NCBI RefSeq assembly: GCF_012222305.1
Contig: NZ_CP035730.1
Location: 1,701,501 to 1,765,500, forward strand
Length of the DNA: 64,000 nucleotides
Origin: Sulfolobus sp. S-194
Lineage (GTDB): Archaea; Thermoproteota; Thermoprotei_A; Sulfolobales; Sulfolobaceae
Direction of reading: 5' to 3'
In this document: positions 9,074 through 22,864 of the stretch, one piece after another
Position numbering within the stretch: the stretch's first letter is position 1
How the letters are laid out: every line of letters begins with the position of its first letter
Notes under the pieces: model-generated
What the model was told of the DNA's origin: nothing
Database searches by the model: none
The model's input: only the letters and a program-made list of their open reading frames with translations
Made by a program: the position numbers and the translations under genes

Positions 9074-11777
9074 TACTAATTGTTGATTTAATTGTATTGA
9101 CAATTTTATCAGTATTTAGTTGTGTTGTTATACTCCCATATGTTCCTTTTCCTCCTCCTTTTCCTCCTTCTCTTCTTAAAGCGTCGATAATTTTATCGAC
9201 TCTTAGGTCATTAGATGTAGCTATTTCAACCACGTTATTATTTCCTTTGTTAGATATATTTATAACTACACTTTTTTGATTCATCGTTAATTTTCTCATT
9301 ACTTCTTTTCTCAATTCTTCATCAAACAGATTAATTATATAAATTGTAATACCATTTACAGTCTCTTTTTTACTTATATTCTCTATCTCTTGTAGCATAA
9401 TTTTTCTATATTGATTCAGTAATTCTTCTTTTTCCTTATATTCCTCTAGGAATCTCTTCAATCTTACTTCTATTTGTTCTGGTGAAGTAGAAAGTTGCTT
9501 GGAAATTTCTTTTAATTTATCTTCTTCTTGCCTAGCATATTGTGCCACAACATCTCCGGCAACATATTCTAGTCTTATTACGCCATCTTGGATCTTCTCC
9601 ACGTTGATTATTTTTACTGCACCTATTTCTGAAGTGTTAGATAAATGGGTTCCTCCGCATCCTTCAATATCCCAATCCTTTATTTCGATTAGTCTTACAT
9701 CAGCTCCTTCAGGAACTCCGCCAGCATAAATTGAAACACCATATTTCATTTCTGCCTCAGTTCTGTTTATTATTAAAGGCCTTACGGGCCTCCTATCATT
9801 TATCACATAGTTAGCTAGATCTTCTATTTTCTTGATCTCTTCTTCGGTAGGCAATTTATAATGTGTTATATCTAATCTTCCTTTTTGTGGTGTTTTTTCT
9901 GCTCCTGCTTGCCATACATGTTCTCCTAGGACTTTTCTAGCTGCAGAAAGAATTACATGAGTTACTGTATGGTGTTTCATTATTCTATATCTCCTTTGCC
10001 AATCTATTTCTCCATAAATTTGATCCCCTTCTTTTAGAGAAGGTTCTTTATCGAGTATATGGAATATAACATCTTTTACTTTTTGTGTATCAATCACTTG
10101 GTAAGCGTTTCCTTTTTCATCCTTAATTATTCCCGTGTCTCCTATTTGTCCTCCTCCTTCTGGATAGAATGTAGTTTGATCGAGCACAAGGTAGTTTTTA
10201 TACACACTAACTACTTTAGCGGTAAAGGATCTTCTATATTGATCTTCATAATATAATTTTTTGGTAATGGGTAGTTTTTCTGCTAAATCAATAACATCTT
10301 TAGGTAATTTCTCTCTTTTAGTATCTTTTAATGGTGCGGTTTGATGTCTTTTTGCTACTAAGCCATAGAAATTGTAAGGTATTTCAACTTTTATTTCTGG
10401 GTTTATTTTTCTTATTTCTTCAACTAGTAAGTCTGGTGGAATACCGTTTGAATCATAAAGTTTTACTAAATCATCCACTGAAATTTCTTTTCTCCTAGAT
10501 AAAGAAGAAGCTGTAACTGATATTTTTGATAATGTTTCGTTAAATCTTTCTTGCTCTAAGTTAACTACATCAAGAATATAATCTTTATTCTTTAACAACT
10601 GTGGAAAATCTTCCCTCCAATATTCTATTTGTTCTTTAACCAATTCATAAAGTTTTATATCGCTACCTAATAATCTTAGCACCCTTAATGCTCTTCTAAT
10701 CAATAATCTTCCTAAGTATCCTTCTCCAGAGTTCGATGGAACAAGACCATCGGCAAGCATTAACGCTATCGTTTTAGTATGGTCCAATACCTGGAATACC
10801 CTAGCAGCTCTTGTTAGTTCTTGATCTACGTATTTTAAATCTAATCCAAGTTTCTTTGCTACTTCTTCTCTGTGTCTTTTAATTGTTTCTGGTTTATCGG
10901 GGTCTATTCTACCAGCAAGTATTGCTGCTATTTTTAATAATTCATCATCTACTAGAGGAGCACCAATCTTATTAAAGAAAATATACACTAAATTACCATA
11001 AATTGCATGGAATGCTGTAGGAGTTTTTTGGGTAAACCATGCTATTCTTTCTACTCCATAACCCGTATCAACTATTTTTAATTTTAAAGGTACGTAGTTA
11101 CCATCTTTTATTTCATATTGCATAAATACTAATGTTGCTAACTCTAATCCACCTACAGTTACTTCAAATGATGGGCCAGCGTTTCCTCCTCCTTCCCACC
11201 ACGACTCTTTGAAGTTTAATTCCTCTTCTGGTATACCTATTTCTTCTACAAAGAACTCCTTTGATAATTCAACTGTTTCATCTTTCCAGTATATTTGCTT
11301 ATCTGGATAGTTGAAGGCATGATGTGCGGCCATTTCGAACGTAGTTAAATGCCTTCCAAACGTTACTCCCACATTATCTATATCTTCTAATCTAATACAA
11401 GGTTGTGAGAGAACTAGTGGGTTTGCTGGTGGTGGTACTATTCCGCTAGTTACAAAGGGTTGAAAATCAACTATACTTGCTATTGTAAGGTATAAGTCCT
11501 CTCTCCATCGTGCTAATACTGGTTTGGGTGGAATGATTGTATGTCCTTTTTTCTCAAAGAATTTGAGGAATTTTTGTCTTGCTTCTCTTACACTCAAAGG
11601 GGAGCTCTTAATATTTAAATCAAAAAAATAATAATCAGTACAAGGTATATCTGCACAAACGTTTCTTTCTTTATCCTTAGTCCAGAATGGTGTTTGACAA
11701 ACTTGACAAATCTTTCTGTTATAATTATTATTTAAAAAGAATTTCAAGCGGTATTCATTTTCATTAACTTGAACCAT
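9063..11777 (-). CDS. alaS: Alanyl-tRNA synthetase
   Basis: A 904-residue archaeal-type AlaRS that charges tRNA-Ala and edits mischarged seryl- and glycyl-tRNA. In order: an N-terminal zinc-binding segment ([20 protein letters not shown]), the class II catalytic core starting near [11 protein letters not shown], the editing domain with [13 protein letters not shown] and [13 protein letters not shown] metal ligands, and a C-terminal C-Ala domain ending in a [12 protein letters not shown] segment. The length is normal for archaea. It lies at the end of the stalk ribosomal-protein operon. Confidence 0.97.
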   Translation of the reverse strand: MVQVNENEYRLKFFLNNNYNRKICQVCQTPFWTKDKERNVCADIPCTDYYFFDLNIKSSPLSVREARQKFLKFFEKKGHTIIPPKPVLARWREDLYLTIASIVDFQPFVTSGIVPPPANPLVLSQPCIRLEDIDNVGVTFGRHLTTFEMAAHHAFNYPDKQIYWKDETVELSKEFFVEEIGIPEEELNFKESWWEGGGNAGPSFEVTVGGLELATLVFMQYEIKDGNYVPLKLKIVDTGYGVERIAWFTQKTPTAFHAIYGNLVYIFFNKIGAPLVDDELLKIAAILAGRIDPDKPETIKRHREEVAKKLGLDLKYVDQELTRAARVFQVLDHTKTIALMLADGLVPSNSGEGYLGRLLIRRALRVLRLLGSDIKLYELVKEQIEYWREDFPQLLKNKDYILDVVNLEQERFNETLSKISVTASSLSRRKEISVDDLVKLYDSNGIPPDLLVEEIRKINPEIKVEIPYNFYGLVAKRHQTAPLKDTKREKLPKDVIDLAEKLPITKKLYYEDQYRRSFTAKVVSVYKNYLVLDQTTFYPEGGGQIGDTGIIKDEKGNAYQVIDTQKVKDVIFHILDKEPSLKEGDQIYGEIDWQRRYRIMKHHTVTHVILSAARKVLGEHVWQAGAEKTPQKGRLDITHYKLPTEEEIKKIEDLANYVINDRRPVRPLIINRTEAEMKYGVSIYAGGVPEGADVRLIEIKDWDIEGCGGTHLSNTSEIGAVKIINVEKIQDGVIRLEYVAGDVVAQYARQEEDKLKEISKQLSTSPEQIEVRLKRFLEEYKEKEELLNQYRKIMLQEIENISKKETVNGITIYIINLFDEELRKEVMRKLTMNQKSVVINISNKGNNNVVEIATSNDLRVDKIIDALRREGGKGGGKGTYGSITTQLNTDKIVNTIKSTISNGL

Positions 11778-11828
11778 AATCTAAGTAATTAAGAAGCAGA
11801 TTAAAAGAGTTTGCATTAAAAAAATTTC

Positions 11829-12143
<315 letters not shown>

Positions 12144-12181
12144 ATCTATCACACCATAAAGCTATTAACTAATATATAAAT

Positions 12182-13183
<1,002 letters not shown>

Positions 13184-13188
13184 CATTC

Positions 13189-13848
13189 TCACTTCTTCAA
13201 TTCTACTTTAACTATTTTACCCATTGTAGTTTTTACATATATAGCTCTTAAGTTTGCCTCAATTTTTGCTTTGTTTTCTATTGTATTAAGTACAGCAAAC
13301 GCATTTTCGGCTAAATCTTCTGGTTTCATATCTTCTGTACCTATAAACACTTGGACATGTGGTTGATCTTTTGTTTTTACTAGCGTTGATCTTTTGAATC
13401 TAAGAACATATTCTGTAATATCAGCAGCATTTGGTAATGGTGTAGGGAATTTTCCTCTTGGACCCAATGCAGGACCTAAAATTCTACCTACTAAGGCCAT
13501 AGAATCTTGCGCTACAAGGAACCAGTCATTCTGTCTTGCTAGTTTTTTAACAGTTCTTTTTTGTCCTTGAAGTTTCTGTAATTCTTCTTTTGTAAGTAAT
13601 ACGTTTGGTTCTGCTTTTTTTGCAGATTCTATTTGCTGAAAAGCTGGTATTACTAAAACTTTTCTTGGTTTTGAAGGTTCTTTTGGTAATGGAACAATTT
13701 CTCTAAGTTTTAACTCGCCTTTTTTCATATCAATTCCTTTAAATGTAACTATGAGTTCAACACTTTGTGTAAAATTCCTTTTAGGGTTATTTTCTGGATT
13801 AAGAGCAAGTTTAAGAGCTTCTACTAAACTATCCTTGCTGGCTAACAT
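13189..13848 (-). CDS. rpl1: Ribosomal protein L1
   Basis: An archaeal L1 (219 residues) of the large-subunit L1 stalk, which binds 23S rRNA near the E site and often represses its own mRNA. Recognisable segments are [19 protein letters not shown] and RRSTL-like [20 protein letters not shown]. The ATG at 13848 fits better than the GTG three codons earlier because GGGTGA, which also carries the rpl11 stop, then acts as the ribosome-binding site. Confidence 0.96.
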   Translation of the reverse strand: MLASKDSLVEALKLALNPENNPKRNFTQSVELIVTFKGIDMKKGELKLREIVPLPKEPSKPRKVLVIPAFQQIESAKKAEPNVLLTKEELQKLQGQKRTVKKLARQNDWFLVAQDSMALVGRILGPALGPRGKFPTPLPNAADITEYVLRFKRSTLVKTKDQPHVQVFIGTEDMKPEDLAENAFAVLNTIENKAKIEANLRAIYVKTTMGKIVKVELKK

Positions 13849-13853
13849 GTTTT

Positions 13854-14366
13854 TCACCCTTCTGCTTCATTCCATTTTTGTTCATACTTAGCTAATAAAT
13901 CATCATATTTTCCTTCATCTACAGTTTTAACTAATTCTTTAGGACTTTTCTTATCTACTGTTAAGCCTATAGAATAGGCTGTACCTAAGATTGATTTTAC
14001 TGCGGCTTTTAACGTTTTTGCTGTTATTTGGGGCTTTTTCATTATTGCCACTTGTATTATATCTTCAAATTTTATATCGCCTACTTTTTTGTGTGCCGGA
14101 TCTCCAGAGGGTTCGCTTGCATTTGCAAATTTTAACAATAATGAAGTAGTAGTTGGTATTCCTACCTTTATTTCGTATTTCTTTGTTTCAGTATCTACTT
14201 CCAATGTTACTGGTACTGACATTCCTTTAAATTGAGAAGTTGCATCATTTATCTTTTTTACTACCTCTCCTACATTAAGTCCTAATTGTGACAGTGTAGG
14301 AGCTAATGGTGGACCTGGTTTTACGTTACCTCCCTCAACTACTATTTTAATTGATTTTGTAGGCAT
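13854..14366 (-). CDS. rpl11: Ribosomal protein L11
   Basis: An archaeal L11 (170 residues) of the GTPase-associated centre. The N-terminal domain has [19 protein letters not shown]; the C-terminal rRNA-binding domain carries [17 protein letters not shown] and [11 protein letters not shown]. It lies in the conserved secE-spt5-rpl11-rpl1-P0-rpl12 order, immediately before rpl1. Confidence 0.97.
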   Translation of the reverse strand: MPTKSIKIVVEGGNVKPGPPLAPTLSQLGLNVGEVVKKINDATSQFKGMSVPVTLEVDTETKKYEIKVGIPTTTSLLLKFANASEPSGDPAHKKVGDIKFEDIIQVAIMKKPQITAKTLKAAVKSILGTAYSIGLTVDKKSPKELVKTVDEGKYDDLLAKYEQKWNEAEG

Positions 14367-14376
14367 TTATTTTCAC

Positions 14377-14835
14377 CTATTTTTTCACGGGTTTGACCTG
14401 ATCTATTGGAACTGTAACTTGTAAGGGGAAAGAGGATTCTAAAATATTTAAAACTACTTCATTTTTTGCACTATCTATTCTAACTACTTGAGCTTGCATA
14501 CCTCTAAAGGGTCCAGAAGTAACTTCTACCATATCACCAACTTTGTACGCTGGAGCAATTGTGGTTTTAGAAATGAATTTAATTATATCATCTTTTTGCA
14601 CAAGACCTTGTGCAAATCCTCTGACATGTCGTATACCTTGTGATACAAGCTTAACCACGTGGGGTCCAGAAGCTTCTAAAATTACATAGCCTTTTACGTT
14701 AGGTGGTACTATTATAGAATATACTTCTTTTATATTATTTGTCTTTATTCTTTCTTCAATCATCAATGCAACGTTTATCTCTTGCCCCCCAGTTACTCTG
14801 ACAGCATAATAGTTAGAGAATCTAGGTTTTTCCAT
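14377..14835 (-). CDS. spt5: Transcription elongation factor Spt5 (NusG)
   Basis: A 152-residue archaeal Spt5. The N-terminal NGN domain (about 1-90, NYYAVRVTGGQEINVALMI) binds the RNA polymerase clamp with Spt4 and increases processivity. The C-terminal KOW domain (VGDMVEVTSGPFRGMQAQV) contacts ribosomes or RNA. It sits between secE and rpl11, 10 nt before the latter, as in most archaea. Confidence 0.96.
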   Translation of the reverse strand: MEKPRFSNYYAVRVTGGQEINVALMIEERIKTNNIKEVYSIIVPPNVKGYVILEASGPHVVKLVSQGIRHVRGFAQGLVQKDDIIKFISKTTIAPAYKVGDMVEVTSGPFRGMQAQVVRIDSAKNEVVLNILESSFPLQVTVPIDQVKPVKK

Positions 14836-14845
14836 TATTATTACC

Positions 14846-15025
14846 CTAGTGCAGTAATAGGGCTACTGTTAATTGAATAATGTAAGCAATTATTCCTACA
14901 ATTGCCATAACAAGTAAGGTAAGTTTAATACTTTGATTTAATGTGTCTTTTTCAGGTTTCTTAGCTACGGAAATTATTCTTTTCCAATCTTCTCTTAAAT
15001 TCTTTAACCTTTGTGAAAGACTCAT
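14846..15025 (-). CDS. secE: Preprotein translocase subunit SecE (Sec61 gamma)
   Basis: I translated this 59-residue gene directly. It reads [17 protein letters not shown], then an amphipathic [15 protein letters not shown] hinge, then one membrane helix [16 protein letters not shown]. This is the exact architecture of archaeal SecE/Sec61 gamma, which clamps the SecY pore. It lies 11 nt before spt5, the universal secE-nusG order. Confidence 0.93.
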
Positions 15026-15057
15026 ATACGATATAGTGTAACGTTTAGTTATTAACT

Positions 15058-16189
<1,132 letters not shown>

Positions 16190-16190
16190 A

Positions 16191-16646
16191 TTATCCACCT
16201 TTATTTTGTTGAGCTTGCAATTGTTGCTGCGCTTGATTAAGTATATCAGCTATTTCTTTATAGGCTTCCAAAGATTTAGCTAATTCTTTTTCTACGTTAC
16301 CTAAAACGCTTGCTAATTCAGTTTTTTTATCATTTAATACTTTAGTTGCAAAATCTGGGTCTACTTCTGCATAATATTCTAGGCCTAGATGAACTAAAAC
16401 TTTTGCCTTATCTATGCCTTGAACCTTGAATATTACATTTCCTCTTTTGTCACCTACCATTAAGAGCTCTTGGCTATTTTGTAATTCTTTTAATGCTTGT
16501 AATGAGGAGTCTATTGACATTATATTATCTTGCAGTTCAGCGTACGTTTTCTGTAAATAATCAATATACTTTTTTAACGCATCTGCCTGTGCTAATAAAT
16601 CCTCTAAAGACACAACTACTTTTTGTTGGTTTTCTTCATTACTCAT
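16191..16646 (-). CDS. pfdA: Prefoldin alpha subunit
   Basis: The alpha subunit of the archaeal prefoldin hexamer, a chaperone passing unfolded proteins to the thermosome. Two long coiled coils (SLEDLLAQADALKKYIDYLQ at the start and EKELAKSLEAYKEIADILNQ near the end) flank a beta-hairpin segment, the usual layout. A glutamine-rich tail ends in NKGG. The ATG at 16646 is preferred because GTGA lies at ribosome-binding distance; GTG and ATG also occur just upstream. Confidence 0.92.
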   Translation of the reverse strand: MSNEENQQKVVVSLEDLLAQADALKKYIDYLQKTYAELQDNIMSIDSSLQALKELQNSQELLMVGDKRGNVIFKVQGIDKAKVLVHLGLEYYAEVDPDFATKVLNDKKTELASVLGNVEKELAKSLEAYKEIADILNQAQQQLQAQQNKGG

Positions 16647-16651
16647 AAACA

Positions 16652-16912
16652 TCACATTATTATTTTGTTCAGCTTTGCTAAATCTCTAACTGTTTTATCT
16701 CTTGCTTCTTCTACTGGTATCTCTTTTATTTCCTCTATATTTATATTATACCTCTTTACTTTGTTCTTGCTTCCTAAATATGAATACAAGAACTCTAATG
16801 CTTGTCTTTCATTTAGTGCTCTTACATACTTAACTACTTTTTGTTTCATTGGATAATGTGAAGCATTAAATGTTACTATTGCCCTTATGACGTAAGTTTT
16901 TATTCCACTCAT
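16652..16912 (-). CDS. rplX: Ribosomal protein LX (L18a/eL20 family)
   Basis: An 86-residue archaeal LX protein of the large subunit, homologous to eukaryotic L18a. The signature is [20 protein letters not shown] followed by [19 protein letters not shown]. It follows aIF6, as in most archaea. The ATG at 16912 is preferred over a GTG three codons upstream, since GGTGAATGAG provides the ribosome-binding site. Confidence 0.93.
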   Translation of the reverse strand: MSGIKTYVIRAIVTFNASHYPMKQKVVKYVRALNERQALEFLYSYLGSKNKVKRYNINIEEIKEIPVEEARDKTVRDLAKLNKIIM

Positions 16913-16913
16913 C

Positions 16914-17585
16914 TCATTCACCTAATGCTTTTTGAATTCTTAAAATCTCTGGTCCTGTTGTTGCCGAACCTACTAGAACTCCATTCCTATTTGCTATTAA
17001 ACCACTATGGATAAAAGCACTGCCAAAATTAACAGTACCAGTATCTATTTTTACTCTAAATAATTTACTTAGTTTACCAAGTTCTTCTTCTGTTGTGTCT
17101 ATGTGAACTAAACCAGCTTTATCTGTTATAACTCCTACAGAACCTACGGTTATAATATTAGCTATGCTGCCTTTTTCTATATTATCAATCTGTAAACTTT
17201 CTTTTATTTTTTTAAATTCAATGCTGCTTAACTCTGGATAAATTAAAGCCCCATAAGAATTAGTGAGAATTATGTTTCCTAAAGCAGTTGGTCTTATATC
17301 TAAGATTTCTACTCTAACATCTCTAGCTATATCTTTTATTTTCTTTACTTCTTCATCATCAACATTTCTGGGTAATAGTATAACATTATTATTACCAGCT
17401 ACAAAAATTCCTATAAGGAAGCTTTTAGCAATAGTTGCCTGTATTATTTCTGTTTTAAAAGTTTCTTGAATTTTTTGGATTGTTCCAATATCCAGGTTTT
17501 TAGGAACTATAGTATATTTGTCATTAGTAAAGATATATATTCCTATGTTATCGGTTCCAAAAATAGTTAACTTATCTATGATCAT
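16914..17585 (-). CDS. tif6: Translation initiation factor aIF6
   Basis: The archaeal anti-association factor of 223 residues. It binds the 50S subunit at L14 and blocks 30S joining until released. The pentein fold shows as five related repeats, each with an N-x-G/V-ILT or GALI/GVLV core ([37 protein letters not shown]). The ATG overlaps the L31e stop region (GAGTGAATG). Confidence 0.95.
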   Translation of the reverse strand: MIIDKLTIFGTDNIGIYIFTNDKYTIVPKNLDIGTIQKIQETFKTEIIQATIAKSFLIGIFVAGNNNVILLPRNVDDEEVKKIKDIARDVRVEILDIRPTALGNIILTNSYGALIYPELSSIEFKKIKESLQIDNIEKGSIANIITVGSVGVITDKAGLVHIDTTEEELGKLSKLFRVKIDTGTVNFGSAFIHSGLIANRNGVLVGSATTGPEILRIQKALGE

Positions 17586-17848
17586 TCACTCTTTAATGCA
17601 AGTCTAACTAAATATGTTTTTTCTCCTATCTTTTTTACTGCTACTCTTACTTTTCTTACTATTTTGTCTCTTCCGTTATATGTTATACTCTTAGCTAATA
17701 GTGGATCTATTATTACCTTCTCGGCTCCAAAATGTCTTTGTACTGTATTTCTTATCATTTTGATTGCTCTTTTTGTTCTTTGATTTCTTCTTCCCATGAA
17801 AGCTCTCTTGAAATTAATTATCATTTCAAAATTATCTTTCTCTTTCAT
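17582..17848 (-). CDS. rpl31e: Ribosomal protein L31e
   Basis: An 88-residue archaeal and eukaryotic large-subunit protein near the peptide exit tunnel. It has the basic [17 protein letters not shown] helix, the [16 protein letters not shown] segment and a C-terminal [19 protein letters not shown] strand. It lies directly behind L39e, the standard archaeal pair, and overlaps aIF6. Confidence 0.96.
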   Translation of the reverse strand: MKEKDNFEMIINFKRAFMGRRNQRTKRAIKMIRNTVQRHFGAEKVIIDPLLAKSITYNGRDKIVRKVRVAVKKIGEKTYLVRLALKSE

Positions 17849-17851
17849 TTT

Positions 17852-18007
17852 TTACACCTTTAGATCATTTCTCCTCCAATTTCTCCTATGGAAGTTATAT
17901 CTAAACTTTCCGTTTGTTTTTATTATAACCCATGCTGGTACTGGTGAATTACTTTTTAATGCCCTAGCTAATCTTAATTTTCTTCCTAAAGGTTTATTTT
18001 TACTCAT
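17852..18007 (-). CDS. rpl39e: Ribosomal protein L39e
   Basis: I translated this 51-residue gene directly. It starts [20 protein letters not shown] and ends in the [11 protein letters not shown] tail. It is the small, very basic protein lining the exit tunnel of archaeal and eukaryotic ribosomes. It lies 3 nt before L31e and overlaps the end of the PDCD5-like gene by 4 nt. Confidence 0.97.
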   Translation of the reverse strand: MSKNKPLGRKLRLARALKSNSPVPAWVIIKTNGKFRYNFHRRNWRRNDLKV

Positions 18008-18351
18008 TTCCAACCCCTTTCTCTAATGGTAATCTTATAATCTTTTCTAGTTTGATTAGTTAATTGTGCTAATATTTCTTTCAATTCATCATCGGTTATT
18101 GGTGCTTGTATTCTTCCAGATTGTGCTAAAGCTATCAGTTGATTTTCTATTGCTTCAGCTAACTCTGGTTTAACTAATTTGACGTTAGCTAATCTTTGTC
18201 TAGCTTCTGGTGTTAGGATAACCCTTAGTATAGCATCCTTTTTTGCCTCTAACTCAGCTTTTCTTTGTTGTTCTTCCAATGCTTTTCTTTGTTGCTCAAT
18301 AGCTTTTCTTCTTAATAATTCTTCTAATTCTGCGTCATATTCGTCACTCAT
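18004..18351 (-). CDS. PDCD5-like DNA-binding protein
   Basis: A 115-residue member of the archaeal/eukaryotic PDCD5 (TFAR19) family: a charged N-terminal helix ([18 protein letters not shown]) followed by a three-helix core ([20 protein letters not shown]) and the tail ITIRERGWK. Archaeal members bind nucleic acid. The role is not settled, but the gene is always among ribosomal genes, here between S19e and L39e. The ATG is preferred over a GTG three codons earlier. Confidence 0.92.
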   Translation of the reverse strand: MSDEYDAELEELLRRKAIEQQRKALEEQQRKAELEAKKDAILRVILTPEARQRLANVKLVKPELAEAIENQLIALAQSGRIQAPITDDELKEILAQLTNQTRKDYKITIRERGWK

Positions 18352-18361
18352 TTTTATCACC

Positions 18362-18823
18362 TTATTCTAAGTATTTTTTCAATTCTGGTTTTTTCTCAGC
18401 CAACTCTTTAAACATTTCGTATGATAATTTATCTAAAAGTGATCTTCCTTTAGGTGATAAAACTCTACCTTTTTTCGTTCTTATAACTAATCCAGCTTTT
18501 TCTAATTGGCGTAAAATTAATCTGTTAGCATGACCAGGTGCTTTAACTGTTCTTGGTGGTTTAGCTCCCCTTCTCTTTAAACCACTATATAATCTTCTTG
18601 TAGTTCCAACTCCTAAGGGTGATATGGAATATAATTTTCGTAATAAAGAGGCAGCTCTTACATACCACCAGATTTCTGGATTATCTGGAACTCTCTCATT
18701 AAAGCTAGAGGTTTTAGCAAAGTAGGACCATTCAGCTGGTTGTAGTTCTTTTACATTCTCTCTTAGATACTGTGCTAATTTAGGAATGAAAATATCTGCT
18801 GGCACCATTTTAGGCGTTATCAT
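18362..18823 (-). CDS. rps19e: Ribosomal protein S19e
   Basis: A 153-residue archaeal/eukaryotic small-subunit protein required for 16S rRNA maturation. Visible signatures are [33 protein letters not shown] and [20 protein letters not shown]. It is the first gene of the long minus-strand translation operon and is divergent from the nicotinate phosphoribosyltransferase gene. Confidence 0.97.
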   Translation of the reverse strand: MITPKMVPADIFIPKLAQYLRENVKELQPAEWSYFAKTSSFNERVPDNPEIWWYVRAASLLRKLYSISPLGVGTTRRLYSGLKRRGAKPPRTVKAPGHANRLILRQLEKAGLVIRTKKGRVLSPKGRSLLDKLSYEMFKELAEKKPELKKYLE

Positions 18824-18893
18824 AAATTTTCCAGTATATGATCGTCTATTGAAGGTTTAAAATTTAACTTGTCTTTTTAATTAACGGGTTGAT

Positions 18894-20063
18894 ATGAAAT
18901 TTTATATTGCATCTGAAGAGGATATACTTTCTGGAAAAATAACAGATATTTATTTTGAAAGAGCGGAACAAACTTTGAAGCACTTAGGAATTACAAATAT
19001 AAAAGTAAGAATGGAAATTCATTCTTATGGTTTACCAGAAGGATATAAATGGGCTGTATTTGCGGGACTAGAGGAGGTGCTCAGACTTTTTGAAGGAAAA
19101 CCAGTTGATATTTACGCTATGCCAGAAGGTACCTTATTTAAAGAAATAGAACCGGTAATGATAATAGAAGGCAACTATTTAGATTTTGGGGTATTCGAGA
19201 CTGCATTTTTAGGAATACTTAGGCATTCCTCCAGTATAGCTACAAAAGCAGCTAGGATAAAAAGTTTAGCTATGGATAAGACTGTGTTATTTTTTGGGTT
19301 AAGAGCTTTACATCCAGCAATAGCTCCTATGGCAGATAGGTCAGCTTATATAGGCGGATGTGATGGGATTTCTGGTGCTTTTGATAGAGAATATTTCAAT
19401 ATAGAGCCTTCTGGAACAATGCCTCATGCATTAATGCTAGTCGTGGGTGATAATCTAAAAGCGTGGAAGGCATTTGATGAGGCTATGCCTCCAAGCGTTC
19501 CAAGGATAATATTGTCTGATACATTTGAGGACGAAAGAACTGAAGCCTTAAAGGCGGCTGAATTGTTAAAGGATAGAATTTACGGTGTAAGGTTAGATAC
19601 TCCATCTAGTAGAAGAGGGAATTTTAGAAAAATTATTCAGGAGGTAAGATGGACATTAAATATACATGGTTACAATAACGTTAAGATTATTGTAAGTGGA
19701 GGTATAGATGAAGACGATGTCGTAAATTTAAGAGATATTGTTGACGGATTTGGGATTGGAACGAGTATAGCATTTCCTCCAAGTGTTGATTTCAGTGCTG
19801 ATATAGTGGAAAAATTTGTTGATGGTAAATGGGTGCCTTTTACAAAGAGAGGCAAATGGCCCGGGGCTAAGCAAGTATATAGATGCGGACCTACGCCTGA
19901 TCATGATGTTATAACACTTCTTGATGGGAAACCTCCTTCTTCTGATTGCCGACCTTTGTTAGTGAAATATATGGAAAATGGAAAATTAACAAGGAGTCTG
20001 CCTTCTATAAAAGAAATAAGGGAGTATGTGCTACAACAATTAAAGAAAATTACTCAACAATAA
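18894..20063 (+). CDS. pncB: Nicotinate phosphoribosyltransferase
   Basis: A 389-residue archaeal-type enzyme joining nicotinate to PRPP to give nicotinate mononucleotide for NAD salvage. It has an N-terminal domain typical of the family ([13 protein letters not shown]) and a type II PRTase barrel with [31 protein letters not shown] and the phosphate-binding [12 protein letters not shown]. The C-terminal cysteine motif [11 protein letters not shown] probably binds a metal. Its 3' end overlaps the convergent PhoU-like gene by 14 nt. Quinolinate-using relatives exist, but the layout fits the nicotinate enzyme. Confidence 0.88.
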   Translation: MKFYIASEEDILSGKITDIYFERAEQTLKHLGITNIKVRMEIHSYGLPEGYKWAVFAGLEEVLRLFEGKPVDIYAMPEGTLFKEIEPVMIIEGNYLDFGVFETAFLGILRHSSSIATKAARIKSLAMDKTVLFFGLRALHPAIAPMADRSAYIGGCDGISGAFDREYFNIEPSGTMPHALMLVVGDNLKAWKAFDEAMPPSVPRIILSDTFEDERTEALKAAELLKDRIYGVRLDTPSSRRGNFRKIIQEVRWTLNIHGYNNVKIIVSGGIDEDDVVNLRDIVDGFGIGTSIAFPPSVDFSADIVEKFVDGKWVPFTKRGKWPGAKQVYRCGPTPDHDVITLLDGKPPSSDCRPLLVKYMENGKLTRSLPSIKEIREYVLQQLKKITQQ

Positions 20064-21087
20064 TTTCTTTTGTATTTTCTAAACTTCTATTGAATGCTAT
20101 CTCGACTATTGGTTCCATTCTTCTTATAGCATTGTACAGTCTTAGGTTTACACTTCTTATTACTATAATTAATCTGTAATTATCCATGGAATCTGTTTTA
20201 GTGGCTTCTGCTATTAATATTCTTCTTAGTGTTCTTAATTCTTCCATCACTTCATTTATTAATTTAATATCTTCTTTATTAAGAACTTTTATAGCATGAT
20301 CTATTATTACTGTAGATTGTTCTATCAAATCATTAAATTGGTTCCAGTATTTCTTTATTTCATCTAAATCTTGTGGAGGCAATGCAAGTAGATCGTTTGC
20401 TGCTTCGCTTATCTCATCAGCAGCTTCTTCAATGGCTTTTATTAATATCCTATTTCCAATTAACTGGATTCTTTTTACACCTATCATATATGCTAAGCTT
20501 CTATTCGATTGTGAAAGTATAAGTTGTCTTAATGCTAAATAATATAATCGGTCTATTTCTCTTTCTAGTTCTATTGTTTCTTGCAAGAAGGTTCTACTAC
20601 CTTCTTTTATACCTAGACTTAGGTAATGTAGCATTTGTTTTAGGTTGTTTATAAGCCTATTAAGCAAGCTATTCATAGTATATTTTGTAGGGTCTAAGAA
20701 AGATTGAATTTGTATATAATCAACATTCTGCACTGTAATTTCAAAACCAATTAAGCTCCTTACTGATTCTTTAATTTTTCTGAGTAAGTCTTCACTGAAT
20801 AATTTCTCTTTACTCTCTATTTCTATCCTATCGAAGCCTAGAATATAAAGTCCATATATTATTCTAGTAATTATTTCTGGTATTACAAGATTAGAGATGA
20901 CTACTTTTATTTCTCTGGGAGAGCCTTGAATTTTCATATTTGGCGGATAGATTTTTAGGCTTCCATCTTCATCAACTTCTAAATATACACTCTCCCCAGC
21001 ATTTAATCCTACTTCTTTTACCCATTCTGCAGGTAGCGAAACCATTAATGTTGATTTCCCAAATTTTTGAACCCTACGTACTTCCAT
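20050..21087 (-). CDS. AbrB-PhoU domain phosphate-uptake regulator
   Basis: A 345-residue fusion. The first 50 residues are a SpoVT/AbrB-type DNA-binding swapped hairpin ([20 protein letters not shown]), and the rest is helical and PhoU-like with two repeats ([38 protein letters not shown]). Such archaeal proteins are thought to control phosphate uptake, but no transporter gene is nearby here. The ATG at 21087 begins the conserved hairpin; a start three codons earlier is less likely. Confidence 0.87.
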   Translation of the reverse strand: MEVRRVQKFGKSTLMVSLPAEWVKEVGLNAGESVYLEVDEDGSLKIYPPNMKIQGSPREIKVVISNLVIPEIITRIIYGLYILGFDRIEIESKEKLFSEDLLRKIKESVRSLIGFEITVQNVDYIQIQSFLDPTKYTMNSLLNRLINNLKQMLHYLSLGIKEGSRTFLQETIELEREIDRLYYLALRQLILSQSNRSLAYMIGVKRIQLIGNRILIKAIEEAADEISEAANDLLALPPQDLDEIKKYWNQFNDLIEQSTVIIDHAIKVLNKEDIKLINEVMEELRTLRRILIAEATKTDSMDNYRLIIVIRSVNLRLYNAIRRMEPIVEIAFNRSLENTKEIIVE

Positions 21088-21149
21088 TTTTATCACTATA
21101 CTATGTGTTATATATAGTTCAAAGTTTATAAAAGTAGTTTAAATAGGTA

Positions 21150-22154
21150 TCAGACAGTTTTAATCTCGGGTATTTTGCCATAACCATTAATAAATATATA
21201 TCCTGAACCAGTGGATGGAATAATTCTTATACCGTAGGGTCTTCTCTTATTAAATTGGATCGCAATACTATCAAGAAATATCTTATAATATAGATCTTTA
21301 TCCCTTGTTATTGCTACCATATCCAATCCTGCAACACAGGCAAATGTGAGCTGTTGCAAATGAGGTAATCTTAGGCTTCCCTCTTCAACTCTTTTCATCA
21401 ATGTTATATCTTCGGCAACTGGTAACATAACTTCAGAGAAGCCTATAGGTGTTATTTTATTTTGCCATGCTAAATTGAATAATTCTCTGTTAATACTAAA
21501 CACTGCAAAAGTATTACCAGACGAAAATAGTTTTCCACTTTTATTTTCTATTATATCAGCAACACTCTCATTCATCCACGGGGAAAGTGAAACATCAACG
21601 CCTAAATACCTGACTTTAAAGTCTTTAGCATATTTTGCCCCAATCTCGTTTGCATTAATCAAGCTTATGTCTCCCTTACCTTGTAGATAATCATTAGCGA
21701 ATAATACAGATACGCCAATTGAGTCAGTTACCGTATTTGCAGATCCTACTGGAAAATATGGAGTCAGAAGGAAATCATCATAGATTAGGACAGATATTCT
21801 AGTCGAAATCTCAGGGTCTAAGGAGTATATGAAATCTGATATATCTTTAGTCTCTTCGGGTCTTTTAAGTAAAATTGAAGCGTAAATCCTATCGCTTGTA
21901 TGTAGTATCCCGACTAACTCTTTTATCCTATTATCATTAGATTTTAAATGAAACAATGAGAAAATTATTTCCTTAGAGTCCCTAGGAACAAGATCTGCTA
22001 TTTTATCTAAAGATAAGTTTCTGGGTGTTGGTGGTAAAGCAATTCTTTTTGTCCATATTTTCTCGTCTTTTACTTCCTCTAGTTTCTGAACATAATCACT
22101 TATTTTATTTTTGTCAAAATTAGTAACGAATATTGTCAATGCTCTTACTTTCAT
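21150..22154 (-). CDS. DUF711 family protein
   Basis: A 334-residue member of the DUF711 family, whose structural relatives are glycyl-radical-like barrels with no proven reaction. Typical segments are MKVRALTIFV, RIALPPTP, FPVGSAN, GVDVSLSPW and TFACVAGLDMVAI. The ATG at 22154 starts the conserved MKVRALTIF and has an AT-rich TATA candidate about 26 nt upstream; a TTG 21 nt earlier would lie in that promoter. It is divergent from the DsrE-like gene. Confidence 0.8.
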   Translation of the reverse strand: MKVRALTIFVTNFDKNKISDYVQKLEEVKDEKIWTKRIALPPTPRNLSLDKIADLVPRDSKEIIFSLFHLKSNDNRIKELVGILHTSDRIYASILLKRPEETKDISDFIYSLDPEISTRISVLIYDDFLLTPYFPVGSANTVTDSIGVSVLFANDYLQGKGDISLINANEIGAKYAKDFKVRYLGVDVSLSPWMNESVADIIENKSGKLFSSGNTFAVFSINRELFNLAWQNKITPIGFSEVMLPVAEDITLMKRVEEGSLRLPHLQQLTFACVAGLDMVAITRDKDLYYKIFLDSIAIQFNKRRPYGIRIIPSTGSGYIFINGYGKIPEIKTV

Positions 22155-22210
22155 GTATTCGAATATAACTGGCAAATATTTTATTTTTACTTTTCTTATT
22201 CTTATTAAGT

Positions 22211-22606
22211 ATGCAGAAACTTATTATTCTTGTATCTAATAATAGCCTTGATGCTATGTACCATGCACTTACTTTAGCATTATCAGCTAAAGCGTTGGGT
22301 TGGGGGGTTAAAGTATTTGTAACTTCTCAAGCTGTGGCTTTATTTATTAAAAACTCTAAGAGAAAATTTTCTATGCCATTTCTCGCAAGATTATTTCTAA
22401 TTTTTCAAATGAAAAGACTAAAAATAACTAATGCTGATAAAATGTTAGAAGAGGCATTAAAAGAAGGTATTGAATTTTATGTTGACGAAGTAGGTTTAAA
22501 AATAATAGGTGCTAGTAAAGAAGATCTAATTGATGGTGTGAAGTTGTCAGGTAGTATAACTTTTTTAACAGAGGCAAAAGAAGCTGATGTGGTGATCTCT
22601 TTATGA
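22211..22606 (+). CDS. DsrE/DsrF-like sulfur-relay protein
   Basis: A 131-residue DsrE-fold protein ([37 protein letters not shown]). The family carries or moves sulfane sulfur, or acts as a peroxiredoxin-like small protein. It lacks an obvious conserved cysteine in this copy, so direct persulfide chemistry is doubtful. A hydrophobic segment ([14 protein letters not shown]) is probably an exposed helix. It overlaps the TusA-like gene by 4 nt, so the pair is translationally coupled. Confidence 0.8.
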   Translation: MQKLIILVSNNSLDAMYHALTLALSAKALGWGVKVFVTSQAVALFIKNSKRKFSMPFLARLFLIFQMKRLKITNADKMLEEALKEGIEFYVDEVGLKIIGASKEDLIDGVKLSGSITFLTEAKEADVVISL

Positions 22607-22818
22607 TAATTGATTCTGATGATGTATGTCCGGTAGTTTTAGTTCAAACATTAAGGGCTTTTAGAGACGCTAGGGAAGGTGAGGAGATAGTGGTTAAAAC
22701 AAAGTGGGAGGCTGCTGTGCAAGAACTGAAAAAATGGTGTGATGAGACCGGTAATACATACATTGGTTGGGAGAAAGAAGGGAATAAATATGTTATTAAA
22801 ATGAAGAAAGGAAAATAA
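22603..22818 (+). CDS. TusA/SirA-like sulfurtransferase
   Basis: A 71-residue two-layer alpha/beta protein of the TusA family. The first strand leads to [16 protein letters not shown], where TusA has a CPxP motif; here the cysteine (residue 9) is kept but the second proline is valine. TusA proteins hand sulfur from persulfides to tRNA thiolation or cofactor enzymes, or, in sulfur oxidisers, to heterodisulfide-reductase-like complexes. A cysteine-synthase-family gene follows 46 nt later. Confidence 0.8.
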   Translation: MIIDSDDVCPVVLVQTLRAFRDAREGEEIVVKTKWEAAVQELKKWCDETGNTYIGWEKEGNKYVIKMKKGK

Positions 22819-22864
22819 TACTTTTAAGTTATTAGTTACTAAAAGTAGTTAGGCGGTCAATATT